From positions 1 through 35,784 of the forward strand of contig JAGQHJ010000020.1 of assembly GCA_020431915.1 (NCBI GenBank): a DNA stretch of 35,784 nucleotides. The letters are read 5' to 3'. Source of the DNA: Cyanobacteria bacterium HKST-UBA04 (GTDB lineage: Bacteria > Cyanobacteriota > Vampirovibrionia > Vampirovibrionales > JAGQHJ01). Under the pieces are notes generated by a model, which saw only the letters and a list, made by a program, of their open reading frames with translations, was not told the origin of the DNA and did not search any database. The translations under genes were made by a program, and so were the position numbers. Below, piece by piece: positions 8,289-15,690 of this stretch (positions are counted from its first letter, which is position 1; each line of letters starts with the position of its first letter).

Positions 8289-8803
8289 GCGACACCCTTT
8301 CCACTGGCACGTCGGTGTTACGTATCGAGGTCGTCGATGACCCGGCCCTCTTCGACGCCATTTGGCCGTTTTTTCAGGCCATCGTTAAAGACGGTCGTAC
8401 CTATGCCCTGGACCCTGCTCTTAGCAAGGCCGAGGGGCAGGCCATGTGGTTTGCCCCCCATTGCCAAACCTATGTGGCCCGGTTTGACGGGCGGGTGGTC
8501 GGGTCGTTCATCATCAAGCCCAACCAGGCCGGTCCCGGCAGCCATGTGTGCAATGCGGCGTTCATGGTGGATGCCAGCAGCCGTGGCTTGGGGGTTGGGC
8601 GACAAATGGGGCAGTTCGCGCTGGTCGAGGCCCGGCGCCTGGGCTATCGGGCCATGCAGTTCAACATGGTGGTCAGCACCAACACGGCTGCCGTTCGCCT
8701 TTGGAAATCGCTGGGCTTCGAGGTTATCGGCACCATTCCCGGCGGGTTTGCGCACCCCGATTTTGGGGATGTTGACGGACTGATTATGTATCAGTGCCTG
8801 TAA
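8285..8803 (+). CDS. GNAT-family N-acetyltransferase
   Basis: A 172-residue member of the Gcn5-related acetyltransferases, which move an acetyl group from acetyl-CoA to an amine. Motif A, which binds the CoA pyrophosphate, is SRGLGVGRQMGQFAL (about residues 98-112). Downstream, FNMVVSTNTAAVRLWKSLGF is the motif-B region with the typical Asn and LGF. The sequence resembles uncharacterised YhhY/RimI-like relatives; the substrate is unknown. The start overlaps the tusA stop by 4 bases. The 3' end overlaps the convergent terC gene by 20 bases (8784-8803), so the two transcripts must overlap. Confidence 0.88.
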   Translation: MSDTLSTGTSVLRIEVVDDPALFDAIWPFFQAIVKDGRTYALDPALSKAEGQAMWFAPHCQTYVARFDGRVVGSFIIKPNQAGPGSHVCNAAFMVDASSRGLGVGRQMGQFALVEARRLGYRAMQFNMVVSTNTAAVRLWKSLGFEVIGTIPGGFAHPDFGDVDGLIMYQCL

Positions 8804-9521
8804 TCGATTGGTCGGCGGGGCGTTTTTGGGTTTTGATGTTGAGCCATTCCACACCGGCAGAAAATGCCAGGGCAAAATAAATGTAGGGCCGGGGCACATG
8901 GACGTGGAAGGCGTCGGCGACGAGCATGGCCCCAATCAGCATCAGGAAGCTCAGGGCCAGGATCTTGATGGACGGGTGGCGATCGATCAGGGTGCTGATA
9001 TGCTCAAGGGCCACCATCATCACCACGATGGAAATCAGTACGGCCGTGACCATGACCCACAGTTGCTGGGCCAGCCCCACGGCGGTAATAACCGAATCGA
9101 GCGAGAACACAATATCGATGAGCACGATTTGCAACACAATCATGCCAAGATGCTCCGTGTAGGACTGAAGCCGGTTGCAGTCTGGATTGCCGGCGCATTC
9201 CGTCTCGACGTGGATCTCCTTGGTGGCCTTGTACAGCAGAAACAGCCCACCGAGCAGCAGGGTAATGTCCTTGCCGGACAAGGGTACTTCGGCCACCTGC
9301 AGCAGCGGGGTTTGTAGTTTAAGCAACAGCCCGAGGGAGAACAACAGCGAGATTCGGCCAAAAAATGCCAGGCCCAGGCCGATTAACCGAACCCGTTTTT
9401 GCAAGGGCTTTGCAACCCGGCCCACCAGAATGCTGATAAAGATGATGTTGTCGATACCCAGCACGATTTCCAGCACCGTGAGGGTAATGAGACTTAAAAC
9501 CCAGTCGAGGTGTGTGGGCAT
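8784..9521 (-). CDS. TerC-family integral membrane protein
   Basis: A 245-residue polytopic membrane protein of the TerC family (tellurium-resistance-associated; several members are metal exporters, including manganese). Two conserved acidic transmembrane motifs are present: VLEIVLGIDNIIFISIL (D24, N25) and IVLIDIVFSLDSVITAVG (D136, D142), in the usual pseudo-symmetric arrangement. About seven hydrophobic segments alternate with a short charged loop containing ETECAGNPDCNRLQS near residues 107-120. The gene begins 8 bases after the response regulator stop, so it is the last gene of a kinase-regulator-transporter operon. This suggests its expression or activity is tied to the signal that kinase senses. 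Metal export is inferred from the family. Confidence 0.9.
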   Translation of the reverse strand: MPTHLDWVLSLITLTVLEIVLGIDNIIFISILVGRVAKPLQKRVRLIGLGLAFFGRISLLFSLGLLLKLQTPLLQVAEVPLSGKDITLLLGGLFLLYKATKEIHVETECAGNPDCNRLQSYTEHLGMIVLQIVLIDIVFSLDSVITAVGLAQQLWVMVTAVLISIVVMMVALEHISTLIDRHPSIKILALSFLMLIGAMLVADAFHVHVPRPYIYFALAFSAGVEWLNIKTQKRPADQSITGTDT

Positions 9522-9529
9522 GGGCGGCG

Positions 9530-10198
9530 TTAAATCAGTCCGTGCTTGTGGGCATAAACGGCCGCCTGGGTCCGGTCGTCCACGGCCAACTTGCCAATGA
9601 CGTTGCTGACATGGTTTTTAACGGTGTATAAGGAAATGCTCAGGCGATCGGCAATGTCCTTGTTGTTTAGCCCTTCGGCCATCAGCTTCAAGATTTCCAG
9701 TTCCCGTTCGGTCAGGGCGGTCGGTAGGTCATCGCCGGCCGATTGCTGTTGCTTGAGCGCCATTAGTTTGGGTAGCGCCCCGACAATATACTGGGCAATA
9801 TCCGGGTCAATCCACAGCCCGCCGTCGTTAACCAGTTCGATGACGCCCACCAGGCGATCGAGCTTGATATCCTTCAGGCAGTAGCCGTCGGCTCCGGCAC
9901 TAAACGCTTCGAAGACCTTGTCCTCTTCGCCGTGGGACGTAAGCATGATGATGCGCGTGTCGGGTCGCTCTGCCTTGATTTGTGCCGTGGCCCCAATGCC
10001 GTTGAGCACCGGCATGACGATGTCCATCAGGATGACGTCGGGTTTCAGGTCTTCGGCCATGGCGACGGCTTCCTGCCCATGTTCGGCTTCGCCCACCACC
10101 GTCAACCGGTCGTGTTTGTTCAGGCCATATATCAAGCCCTGGCGGCTGAGTTCATGGTCTTCGGCAATCAGTAGTCGAATTGGGGTGGTCTGGCTCAT
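9530..10198 (-). CDS. NarL/FixJ-type response regulator
   Basis: A 222-residue two-component regulator. The N-terminal receiver domain has the acidic pocket in LLIAEDHELSR (E13, D14), the phospho-acceptor D59 in VILMDIVMP, a Thr/Ser pair in IIMLTSHGEED and the conserved Lys in YCLKDIK. A linker of about 25 residues leads to a LuxR-type helix-turn-helix: LTERELEILKLMAEGLNNKDIADRL, then TVKNHVSNVIGKL (about residues 160-215). It should therefore be a DNA-binding transcription factor switched by phosphorylation. It overlaps the histidine kinase stop by 4 bases (ATGA), which makes that kinase its cognate partner. Targets are unknown; the downstream terC is an obvious candidate. Confidence 0.95.
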   Translation of the reverse strand: MSQTTPIRLLIAEDHELSRQGLIYGLNKHDRLTVVGEAEHGQEAVAMAEDLKPDVILMDIVMPVLNGIGATAQIKAERPDTRIIMLTSHGEEDKVFEAFSAGADGYCLKDIKLDRLVGVIELVNDGGLWIDPDIAQYIVGALPKLMALKQQQSAGDDLPTALTERELEILKLMAEGLNNKDIADRLSISLYTVKNHVSNVIGKLAVDDRTQAAVYAHKHGLI

Positions 10199-12120
10199 TG
10201 GGTCGTAGGGGTCCTGTCTTGGGGCTTTTGGGGCGCGGTTGCCTGTGGGCTTAAGGGCAGGGTTACCGTAAAACAGGTGTATTGCCCCGGCTGGCTGTCT
10301 ACGCTAATGGTACCGCCGTGGGCTTCAACATACAATCGGCAACTGTACAGCCCCAGGCCGGACCCTATTTTTCGCGTGTCGCCCATGCCGGCCGAATAAC
10401 GATCAAACAGCAGGGCCTGCTCGGCTGGTGGGATACCCGGTCCGTTGTCGTGGACGCGGATATGTACCACCGACCCGTCGGTGTCGGCGCTTAGGGTCAC
10501 GGTGCTTTGGGCCGGAATGTTTTCCAGGGCGTTGGCCAGCAGGTTCAACAGGACCCGTTTCAGGCCTTTTTCATCGGCATGGAAGGCGGGCATGGGGTCG
10601 GCCAGATCGGTTTCCAGGGTAATTTGCCGTTGGCTGGCCATCGAGGTTACCTGCTCCAGGCATTCGCCAACCAGAGCCGACAGATCGATGGGGTGCGGGC
10701 TTAACTGAAGCTGGCCGGCTTCCAGCTTGTACACGTCCAGCAACTGGTTCACCATGCCCAGCAGGTGCTCGTTGTTGCGGCGCATGCTGGCTGCCAGCTT
10801 TTCTTGCTCCGGCATGGACAGGGCCTTGAATTCCTCGGCCAGTAGATCCAGCGAGCGGTGTTGGGCAATGAGCGGTGTTCTGAAATCGTGGGTCAGGTTG
10901 GCAATAAAGTTTCGCCGCAAGGCTTCTTTTTCCTGAAGGCCTTCGACCATGGTATTAAACGCGGCCAGGGTGCGGGCCATGTCGGCCTGTTTTACGTCGT
11001 CGGTTTCCACGCGGGTTTTCAGGTTGCCATGGCCGACGGCCTGGCTGGCCATCGAAAGGCGCAGAACGGGATCGACAAAATTGCGTTTCAGGTAGTGGCC
11101 CGCCAGTAGGCTACCCAGCACCGTGGTAACCAGAATCACCAAGCTTAGCCATTTTTTCATGCCACCGGCCTGCCAGGGATTGAGCGACAAGTCCTCGTTT
11201 TCAAGCTTGGCCAGGTGCAGCACAACGGTGGCTACCGGCTGGTTGGTGTGGTCCGTAATGACGACCTGGGTGCTGGGGCCATTGAGCGACAGCGGCAGTG
11301 GCAGCGGCGGTGATGATTCGGGTGAGGGGTTCGTAGTTGCTTCGGCAAGCGTGTTGCTGTTGGGCATGGGTGTTTCCGGCGACAACGCCTGATCCGCCTG
11401 ATCCGCATGGTTCGCTGGGTTCGCCGGGTTCAGGCTCGGGCCATGGGCCAGCATTTTTCGGCGTTGTTGCTCGAAGCGTTTCAGGCGTTGTTTTTGTCGG
11501 TCTTGCCGGCCCCGGCCCCGGCGGTCGTGTTGATGCGGCGGCGAGAGGCTGGCGATTTGGTGGGTATCGTCGGTTTGGGTGCCGCTGAAAATACTGGTCT
11601 GGTAAGGGCCAATGGGGGTTAATTTATGCAGGGGTACGGGGTGTACCACCAGCAGGCCGTCGTAGGGGCCGTTGGGCAGCGGGAGCATGGTGGCCAGCGA
11701 GACCTGGTCGTGGGGGGCATCGAGGGCCTCGAAATAGGAAACGCCGCCTTGCTGGTCCGCTTGTTGATGGGTGGGGAAATAGTCCACCAGGTTCTTGAGC
11801 TTGTCCGGCAGTGGGTCGTCGCCGACAAAGGTATGGGCCTTGAACCACCATGCCCCGGTGGCATGCAGCGAGGTTTTGACCCGGCTCAAGGGGGTGTCAA
11901 CCGACATCAGGTAAACCGCTTGCAGCGTTCGTTCGGTTTCCTGCTCCAGAAGCCGTTCCTGCCGGTTGCCCAGACTTTGGGCCCCTACGCTCAGGGCCAG
12001 TTGTTGGCGGGCCTGGTGGGCCGAGTGCAGGTTGACCTGGTCCCACAACAAAATAGCCGCCACGGGGATGACGGTAATCAGGAAGAACAGGATCAGGAAG
12101 TAGCGTGAGAATCGAAGCAT
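10195..12120 (-). CDS. Membrane sensor histidine kinase with a large, partly low-complexity sensor region
   Basis: A 641-residue sensor kinase. It has a first membrane segment (about 6-26), an extracytoplasmic region of about 300 residues, a second membrane segment (323-344), HAMP, then HisKA with the phospho-accepting His411 in FIANLTHDFRTPL. The ATP-binding domain shows N530 (LLNLLANALENI), the G1 box HDNGPGIPP and the G2 box GSGLGLYSCRLYVEAHGG. The sensor region carries an unusual charged and Pro-rich stretch (about 192-280) with DRRGRGRQDRQKQRLKR and the repetitive NPANPANHADQADQA. The remainder may be a dCACHE- or PAS-like fold, but no ligand motif is recognisable. This HisKA class more often pairs with OmpR-type regulators, so its NarL-type partner is slightly unusual. 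It heads the operon with the regulator and terC. Confidence 0.95.
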   Translation of the reverse strand: MLRFSRYFLILFFLITVIPVAAILLWDQVNLHSAHQARQQLALSVGAQSLGNRQERLLEQETERTLQAVYLMSVDTPLSRVKTSLHATGAWWFKAHTFVGDDPLPDKLKNLVDYFPTHQQADQQGGVSYFEALDAPHDQVSLATMLPLPNGPYDGLLVVHPVPLHKLTPIGPYQTSIFSGTQTDDTHQIASLSPPHQHDRRGRGRQDRQKQRLKRFEQQRRKMLAHGPSLNPANPANHADQADQALSPETPMPNSNTLAEATTNPSPESSPPLPLPLSLNGPSTQVVITDHTNQPVATVVLHLAKLENEDLSLNPWQAGGMKKWLSLVILVTTVLGSLLAGHYLKRNFVDPVLRLSMASQAVGHGNLKTRVETDDVKQADMARTLAAFNTMVEGLQEKEALRRNFIANLTHDFRTPLIAQHRSLDLLAEEFKALSMPEQEKLAASMRRNNEHLLGMVNQLLDVYKLEAGQLQLSPHPIDLSALVGECLEQVTSMASQRQITLETDLADPMPAFHADEKGLKRVLLNLLANALENIPAQSTVTLSADTDGSVVHIRVHDNGPGIPPAEQALLFDRYSAGMGDTRKIGSGLGLYSCRLYVEAHGGTISVDSQPGQYTCFTVTLPLSPQATAPQKPQDRTPTTQ

Positions 12121-12256
12121 AGGGCTCTATCAGCCGTAGCCTATGGTTGTGGGGCAATACAAAAAGGATGCCGGATCGGATCGCTGCCTTATGATGACCG
12201 CTTCCCTCAAAAAAGCCAAGGGGCTTAAGGGCCATGGCGGCCTAGTGCCCAAGAAC

Positions 12257-12294
12257 CAGGTTGTTTCGGTTTGGATGAGCTGTCAAACAACCTG
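12257..12294. other. 10-bp inverted repeat with 18-base loop
   Basis: CAGGTTGTTT and AAACAACCTG are perfect complements around CGGTTTGGATGAGCTGTC. No T run follows in either direction, so an operator or RNA structure is more likely than a terminator. Confidence 0.5.
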
Positions 12295-12415
12295 TATGGT
12301 TGTGGCTTTCCGGTTATGACGGTTCTGTCGGGGGCCATGGCGTGATATAGAAAGGATGACAGCGGCCCCTGGATCATTGAGAAATATCAAAATATTAAGG
12401 TTCTGGTTGTTTCTA

Positions 12416-12444
12416 TTGTCAAACGCCTTAAAATACGGTATACC
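12416..12444 (+). promoter_or_regulatory. Candidate sigma-70-type promoter
   Basis: TTGTCA, a 17-base spacer and TATACC on the plus strand (5/6 and 4/6 to consensus, ideal spacing). It lies 530 bases before the gene at 12973, upstream of the direct repeats and the 22-codon frame. Confidence 0.45.
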
Positions 12445-12520
12445 ATGGTCTCAAGGACGTCCCAAGGATAACCGTTTCAAAGTTTTACCGGGGTTGTCCG
12501 TCAAGGGGATCCTGTATAAA

Positions 12521-12569
12521 TCCGGTTAAGTCCGATTAAGTCCGGTATAAGAGCGTAGGTAGCGTAGGT
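12521..12569. repeat. Tandem direct repeats with 10-base period
   Basis: TCCGGTTAAG, TCCGATTAAG and TCCGGTATAAG follow one another directly, then GCGTAGGTA and GCGTAGGTT. A 10-11 base period places each copy on the same helix face, the form of direct-repeat operators used by PhoB/OmpR-type activators. No such regulator is known to act here. Confidence 0.6.
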
Positions 12570-12654
12570 TTAGAACGCCCATTAACCATTCAGTACCATT
12601 CTCAGTCTCTATTTAGGTTTTTTCTGTTCGTGGATGTGACTAAGCGGGAGGAGT

Positions 12655-12723
12655 ATGCCTGGGGTCACGTTGAGTAAAACCAAATGGGTGTCTCTCTTGA
12701 GGGACCGGCGTGCTGATTTTTAG
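12655..12723 (+). CDS. Possible 22-codon small frame or leader peptide
   Basis: ATG at 12655 directly follows GGGAGGAGT, one of the strongest ribosome-binding sequences in the window, though the spacing is tight. The frame encodes 22 residues (MPGVTLSKTKWVSLL...) and stops at TAG 12721-12723. It is basic and has no run of one amino acid typical of attenuation leaders. It could be a regulatory upstream frame or chance. Confidence 0.3.
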   Translation: MPGVTLSKTKWVSLLRDRRADF

Positions 12724-12972
12724 TGCGGCCTGGGCCCGGCATCGGTACCGTTGCCTGTTGCGCGGTGTGTGCTGTTGCATTCTGCCTACCCCCGTTGTTG
12801 GTTAAATGAGCTTGGTAATCGTTGAGACAAAGAAAAGGAGGCCGTTGGAACCGGGTTAAGAAACAAGGTATTTAATCATCACCCTTCCCACTGATGGAGG
12901 GGATTAGGTCCCAGCGTGGAACTATTTTAGGACGACTTTAAAAGCAAACGACGGTATTGATCCGCGAGGTCG

Positions 12973-13551
12973 ATGCATATGAACCTGAGTGTTGGGCAGG
13001 TGGGTTACCGGCTGCCTTGTGATTTGAATTCTTCAGTCCCGGCTGCCGCAGTACGGTTTGCTGCACAGTTGTTTGCGTACAAGCCCACACATATAGAGGG
13101 GCTGGATAAGCGCCTAAGCAAGGCGCAATCGCTGCTAGAGGGTGTGGTTGGTCAGGGCGAGGGTCACGCCCTGATGGCCACACCCGGCAGCGATACCTTG
13201 GTGTTTACCCTGGAGGCCGCCAACCAGGGCAAGGGGCTGACGGCCGACAGCCCCATCCGGCTGACTTACCGCTTCCCCGAATTTACCGGCGAGGGGGCAC
13301 GGTTTGACACCCAGACACCGGTGTCCAGAGACGCCCTGCACAAGGGGCTGCAAACCGGGTTTTGGAGCTGGCTGCACCGTTTTGAACCGGTTATGCCGTA
13401 TTCGCCGGTCCGGCCCAAATCGGCAGCCGTCGCCAAACGGCTTGGTGAAGTGATTCCGCCCGATGTTCGTCAAATCACGGCGGCCACGGTTCGAAAAACC
13501 TTGCGGCAATTGGTCGAGCCGGCCAGCCCGACCCCTGTAATGACTGCTTAA
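12973..13551 (+). CDS. Hypothetical protein
   Basis: A 192-residue protein that I do not recognise. The ATG at 12973 follows GAGG by 3 bases; an ATG at 12979 is an alternative. There is no signal peptide or membrane segment. The middle (GEGHALMATPGSDTLVFTLEAA, in part) looks like a small beta-rich domain with LTYRFPEFTGEG. The C-terminal third is basic and helical (KSAAVAKRLGEVIPPDV, TAATVRKTLRQLV). Its stop is followed at 13665 by a good terminator, so it is probably a monocistronic unit, perhaps read from the distant promoter at 12416. The function is unknown. Confidence 0.68.
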   Translation: MHMNLSVGQVGYRLPCDLNSSVPAAAVRFAAQLFAYKPTHIEGLDKRLSKAQSLLEGVVGQGEGHALMATPGSDTLVFTLEAANQGKGLTADSPIRLTYRFPEFTGEGARFDTQTPVSRDALHKGLQTGFWSWLHRFEPVMPYSPVRPKSAAVAKRLGEVIPPDVRQITAATVRKTLRQLVEPASPTPVMTA

Positions 13552-13664
13552 CAAACCCTGTCGCCCGTTCAGAAGCTATGGTATAACCACAGTATTGAGT
13601 GGATTATACTGTTTTACGTGTATTTTCCCTAGTTTTATATGCGTGTGGGCTTTTGCGCGTATAG

Positions 13665-13704
13665 GTAACCGAGGCCAGGCGATGCCTTTGCTCGGTTACT
13701 TTTT
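13665..13704 (+). terminator. Rho-independent terminator
   Basis: GTAACCGAG (13665-13673) pairs with CTCGGTTAC (13691-13699) and is followed by TTTTT. The T run is on the plus strand only, so it ends the gene stopping at 13551. A weaker bulged hairpin precedes it near 13579-13608. Confidence 0.75.
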
Positions 13705-13748
13705 ATATGTGGGTTTGGACGATACAAGCGCAGAAACTTTGCGTGCGC

Positions 13749-15029
13749 CTAGCGCTTGAGCCGCAGGGCGGCTTCGGCAAAGGCCATGGGTTTTACGTAG
13801 CGCTTGGTGTCGTCGGTGTAGGCGACAATTCCGAGTTTGTTCACCAGGTCTTCAATGGCATTGCACACGGCCTTGTCGTTGGTGTCCTTGAAGAAGCCCG
13901 TGATACTGGCCACAGGCATATCACCCAGCATCCGGTTGGTGCCTTCCACGATCAGGCCCAGCACGTCCCAGCCGCTAATCGGGCCCAGGTCGTCCTCGAT
14001 GAAGAAGATGGTGTTCAGGATAAAGATGTGGTTGCGTACCTTGTTCAGGGCGTCTGCGTGGGCCTGCTGTTGGGCCTTGAGTTTTTCGGGATCGGTTTCG
14101 GCAGGGGCCTGCAGCTTTTGGCGCCACTGGCGCAAGAGGGTACCAAACATCGATTCGTGGCCCGTGGCCTTTGGGCTGTACGGATGCAGCAGCCGGGTAT
14201 GATCGGCCGATTCGATGCGGATCAGGCCCAGCCGTTCCAGTTCGTTTAAGGCCGTATCAAGCGAATCGAGTGCCTCGAAGGCCGCCTTGTCAATCGCGGC
14301 CTGATCCAGGGGGGGCACGTCAACGGCATCAACCGGTTCGGTGTCTTCGCTCGGGGGGGCTTCGTCTTGTTGTGGCTGCTGTTTTTGCTCCTGTTCCTGA
14401 TCCGGGTTGATGGCGGTCTCGATGACGGGGGCCATCACGGCGGCATCGGGATCGGCTGTTGGTTCAATGGCCACGGCAATGGTTGTGGGCCCACCTTTTC
14501 CGCCGATTTCGATGGCCTTGTTAAACGGCACCAGGGGTTGGGTTTCATCCCACGCGCCAAGCATCTGGGCCATGAAGTGGTTGGTTAGCACACAGTTGGG
14601 CCGCTGCATGGCCCCGGCCTTGATGAGCCCGAGCAGTGTGCGGCCACTGATGGAGCCGTAGTCGGCATGCTTGAGGCAATGCTTGCTTAAGGCTTGCTGT
14701 ACGCTGGGCCGCAGGGTGTTGAGGGTTTCCAGGGCGATGCGGCCGTAGCGGGTTAAAACGGCCCGCTTGCTGCGGTACTGGTAGCGGTTGAACAGCTTGT
14801 TGTAATAGGTGGCCAGGGCGGCGGCCTGTAGGTGAATCTGATCCGGCGGGGTGACAAAGGTACCTGCCGCAGGCTGGGTAATGCGGGTGTCGGGGATGAT
14901 GGCAGTTGGAACGACGTTGGGCGGTGGGGTAATCCAGCTGATGTTGGATTTGGTAATGGACATCGTGCCAACGGGTGGGCCAGGGTTAAAGAACGGATTG
15001 GGGGTGGCGGGGCTAATCGGGCTAGACAT
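13749..15029 (-). CDS. Hypothetical protein with two winged-helix-like repeats
   Basis: About 426 residues from the ATG at 15029, which has AGGAG 13 bases upstream; extending to 15155 would add a basic tail without support. Two related halves are visible. The first has ISGRTLLGLIKAG (127-139) and later ELERLGLIRIESADHTRLLHP (about 263-283). The second has ISGWDVLGLIVEG (351-363) and DLVNKLGIVAYTDDTKRYVKP (about 394-414). The second repeat reads like a winged helix (helix, helix, LGI, hairpin). Between the motifs of the first repeat sits a disordered acidic/Gln-rich insert (EQEQKQQPQQDEAPP). The N-terminal 60 residues are Pro-rich. DNA or protein binding is possible, but I do not recognise the family. 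Confidence 0.72.
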   Translation of the reverse strand: MSSPISPATPNPFFNPGPPVGTMSITKSNISWITPPPNVVPTAIIPDTRITQPAAGTFVTPPDQIHLQAAALATYYNKLFNRYQYRSKRAVLTRYGRIALETLNTLRPSVQQALSKHCLKHADYGSISGRTLLGLIKAGAMQRPNCVLTNHFMAQMLGAWDETQPLVPFNKAIEIGGKGGPTTIAVAIEPTADPDAAVMAPVIETAINPDQEQEQKQQPQQDEAPPSEDTEPVDAVDVPPLDQAAIDKAAFEALDSLDTALNELERLGLIRIESADHTRLLHPYSPKATGHESMFGTLLRQWRQKLQAPAETDPEKLKAQQQAHADALNKVRNHIFILNTIFFIEDDLGPISGWDVLGLIVEGTNRMLGDMPVASITGFFKDTNDKAVCNAIEDLVNKLGIVAYTDDTKRYVKPMAFAEAALRLKR

Positions 15030-15690
15030 GGGTGGGTTCAGGCTCCTAACTCTCTGATTCTTTTTTCGCGCGCACGTTTTTGCTGGGTCTTTTTTAGGGC
15101 ACGATACTTGACAAGCACTTGAGAAGCGGGTTGGCTTGTGCCGGGTAACGCACACTAGGGGGCGAGGCGGGCGGCGGGATGTGCGAGCGGCAAGCGGTTT
15201 ACCCTAAAACCTCAAGGATCGGTGCAAGCATGGGCTCGGACGATCCGCGATACCGGTTTACTGTGGAAACAGCAGCCAAAACAATCTCATTTACGAAAAA
15301 GAACGGTAAAACAACGGGTGATTCAATAGAGATATTGTGCTGAAAAATACTCCCAGTAACTATTCATCCCGGGGTTAGTCTTCGAATACACCCTGTGGTC
15401 TATGGGCCTCAGGCACAATCCGTGATTGTCAGGGCACTGGGGCGTGTACCTCATTCCACATCGCGGGCGATCCGAGAGAACCAACCATGGTGCACCCGTG
15501 TATTGGGTGCCATGGATGATTGTAATACTACGATAGCAACTTTTTTGAAAAAGGCCAGAGGGGCAGTAAATACAGACTATATAGCGCCGTCTATCAATTA
15601 GTGGGGCCAATGCCGACAGCAGGCATGCCCACTTCGACATGAATTTTAAAATTGCTGTAAGGCCTGCGGGTAAAGGCACGGGGCTTGTTT
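15030..15690. other. 660-base gene-free region with hairpins
   Basis: A 118-codon minus-strand frame crosses it (15323-15679), but its composition (many Cys, Tyr, Arg and His with no domain pattern) does not look like a protein. Several stems lie close together: ACAATC-CGT-GATTGT near 15415-15430 and a long bulged stem at 15485-15515. A structured RNA is possible. No tRNA fold was found. Confidence 0.4.
15485..15515. other. Bulged 11-bp hairpin
   Basis: CCATGG-TG-CACCC pairs with GGGTGCCATGG around a 7-base loop, the TG being bulged. There is no T run after it. It lies in the gene-free region downstream of gltX and could be part of a non-coding RNA. Confidence 0.4.

Larger units (their letters stand above)
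12121..12972. other. 850-base region without a confident gene, between divergent genes
   Basis: It separates the kinase operon (minus) from an orphan gene (plus). It contains a short inverted repeat that could act as a terminator on the minus strand (AAGCC-CCTT-GGCTT plus T run, 12206-12225), a 10-base-pair inverted repeat (12257-12294), a good promoter candidate (12416-12444), tandem direct repeats (12521-12569) and a 22-codon frame with a strong ribosome site (12655-12723). AT-rich patches alternate with GC-rich ones. No tRNA is present. The cluster of regulatory-looking elements suggests a long leader or a small-RNA locus. Confidence 0.45.

Noticed and set aside
12521-12551. Cyanobacterial-type Pho box
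   Set aside because: Only the CTTAACC core resembles the consensus; spacing and the rest of the repeats differ, and no phosphate genes are nearby. Kept as an unexplained direct repeat.
15323-15679. 118-codon minus-strand frame
   Set aside because: The composition is not protein-like, there is no ribosome site and no recognisable pattern; it crosses hairpin-rich non-coding DNA.
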